Of a stretch of 5,881 nucleotides of DNA, positions 5,082-5,881 are shown piece after piece. How positions within the stretch are numbered: the stretch's first letter is position 1; each line of letters begins with the position of its first letter. The notes below the pieces were generated by a model. It was given only the letters and a program-made list of their open reading frames with translations. It did no database searches and was not told the origin of the DNA. Source of the DNA: Saprospiraceae bacterium (lineage in GTDB: Bacteria > Bacteroidota > Bacteroidia > Chitinophagales > Saprospiraceae); the NCBI GenBank assembly GCA_020528935.1, contig JAJDFU010000409.1:1-5881 (forward strand), given 5' to 3'. The position numbers and the translations under genes were made by a program.

Positions 5082-5642
5082 TCACCAGGAGAAGCCGAAG
5101 CGGATATCTATCTGTACAAAAGGAGCTGAGGTATCATTCGTACTGAGTTCGGGTACGTCCTGGCGGGTAATGAAGCGATAGCCCCCCTCCACGCCCAGGC
5201 GCAGAACCTGGAAGACGTTGAGTTCCAGCCCGGCGGAGGGCTTGAGTACCCGCACGCGATCGCTGCGGTCGCCGGGCAGCATGACCCGGCCCGGACCCAC
5301 CAGGAAGCCAATGCGCGGGTGGATGATCTTCTTTCCCCAGGGCGTAATGCCCAGCACGAAGCCGTTGTATTTCAGCTTAAAGGGAAGATCGCCCGCCGTG
5401 CCGTTCTGCAGGAAATCGCGCTGGCGATACCCGCCCCATCCCATGAAGAGCAGCCGGCTGAACTCCAGGCCGCCGTAGCCCCCCTGAATGTTGGGCACTT
5501 CATTGCCGTAAAAGCTCATGTTGAAATTGTACGCGCCCCACACGCCGCTGAGGCGCAGGTCGCCAAAGATCGTCTGTTCGCGCTGGGCTGCTGCTTCGGT
5601 CCAGAGCAGCAGTAGAAAAACGGGAAGTATCCAAAAACGCAT
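5082..5642 (-). CDS. Exported β-barrel-like protein of unknown function
   Basis: The protein is 186 residues. The leader (1-20) ends AAAQ with a type I signal peptidase pattern. The mature part is rich in Gly and aromatic residues with alternating short strands, for example GGYGGLEFSRLLFMGWGGY (54-72), KLKYNGFVLGITPW (89-102), VLKPSAGLELNVFQVLRLGVEGGYRF (122-147) and a final IDIRFGFSW. An aromatic C-terminus and paired strands suggest a small outer-membrane barrel of about eight strands. No Cys or His clusters link it to metal binding. It is convergent with the heavy-metal lipoprotein gene, 353 bases away, so it is probably a separate unit. No clear TAnnTTTG element was found upstream of 5642. 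No specific family is recognised. Confidence 0.7.
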   Translation of the reverse strand: MRFWILPVFLLLLWTEAAAQREQTIFGDLRLSGVWGAYNFNMSFYGNEVPNIQGGYGGLEFSRLLFMGWGGYRQRDFLQNGTAGDLPFKLKYNGFVLGITPWGKKIIHPRIGFLVGPGRVMLPGDRSDRVRVLKPSAGLELNVFQVLRLGVEGGYRFITRQDVPELSTNDTSAPFVQIDIRFGFSW

Positions 5643-5697
5643 AGTCGTTGGGGATTTTGGATAGAGGATGTCCGCGGGGGCAGCTTACCCCTACGAT

Positions 5698-5881
5698 TCA
5701 GGGGCGCAAAATGATAAACCGGCGCGTGAGCAAAGTCTTTCCCCGAGCATCATGCCAGCTGTAGAGGTCAGTCCCTCTGCGCAAGCCTGAGAGATCGACC
5801 CGCTCGGTGCGCTCGCCGTCGAGGAAGTCCGGATACGGCCCGGGTTACTGCACCAGTACGGCGAGGCGGCGCAGGGACTAG
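5698..5881 (-). pseudogene. Decayed C-terminal remnant resembling a T9SS type A sorting domain
   Basis: Reading leftward to a TGA (complement of 5698-5700), 48 codons are open and include ERVDLSGLRRG followed by DLYSWHDARGKTLL and TRRFIILRP at the end. This matches the general form of a type IX secretion C-terminal tail (hydrophobic-D-L-S-x-L-x-x-G-x-Y..., D-x-x-G-K..., R/K-hydrophobic run). Upstream in the same frame there is a TAA (complement of 5845-5847) and a TAG (complement of 5878-5880). Coding-like sequence (SLRRLAVLVQ) precedes the TAA, so the frame looks interrupted by substitutions rather than by a shift. Only the end of the gene is in the window, so the parent protein cannot be named. 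A chance resemblance is possible. Confidence 0.4.

Overview
The window looks like a piece of a moderately GC-rich Bacteroidota chromosome. The evidence is several short lipoproteins and outer-membrane barrel proteins, a near-consensus Bacteroidota promoter (TTG, 21 nt, TAcTTTTG), almost no Shine-Dalgarno sequences, and what looks like a decayed type IX secretion (T9SS) C-terminal tail at the right edge. A genus cannot be named from this sequence.

The core, about 487-4199 on the minus strand, reads as one five-gene operon. In transcription order it holds: (1) a small membrane-anchored or exported protein with a Cys-rich C-x9-C-x3-C motif; (2) an outer-membrane barrel protein whose mature N-terminus starts near a CDVCGC cluster; (3) a small His-containing lipoprotein resembling DUF4625; (4) an MbnP-family lipoprotein; (5) an MbnH-like di-heme enzyme of the cytochrome c peroxidase/MauG superfamily. 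In methanotrophs, MbnH oxidises a tryptophan of MbnP to kynurenine and this creates a copper site. Here the pair sits in a cell-envelope operon with no visible methanobactin precursor or biosynthesis genes. A divergent gene at 4411-4728 encodes a lipoprotein with a heavy-metal-binding domain and a His-rich tail, so the whole locus looks devoted to envelope copper (or other soft-metal) handling.

The gaps carry several inverted repeats. There is a perfect 13-bp stem between mbnP and mbnH, a perfect 10-bp repeat and a 6-bp dyad in the divergent promoter region, a 16-bp palindrome upstream of mbnP, and two stem-loops in the AT-richer gene-poor left end.

Right of the metal locus, 4729-5081 holds no recognisable gene. 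It is followed on the minus strand by a signal-peptide-bearing barrel-like protein of unknown function (5082-5642). A stop-interrupted remnant resembling a T9SS sorting domain (5698-5881) runs off the window. The left 486 bases hold no confident gene, only a 55-codon open frame leaving the edge and the stem-loops.
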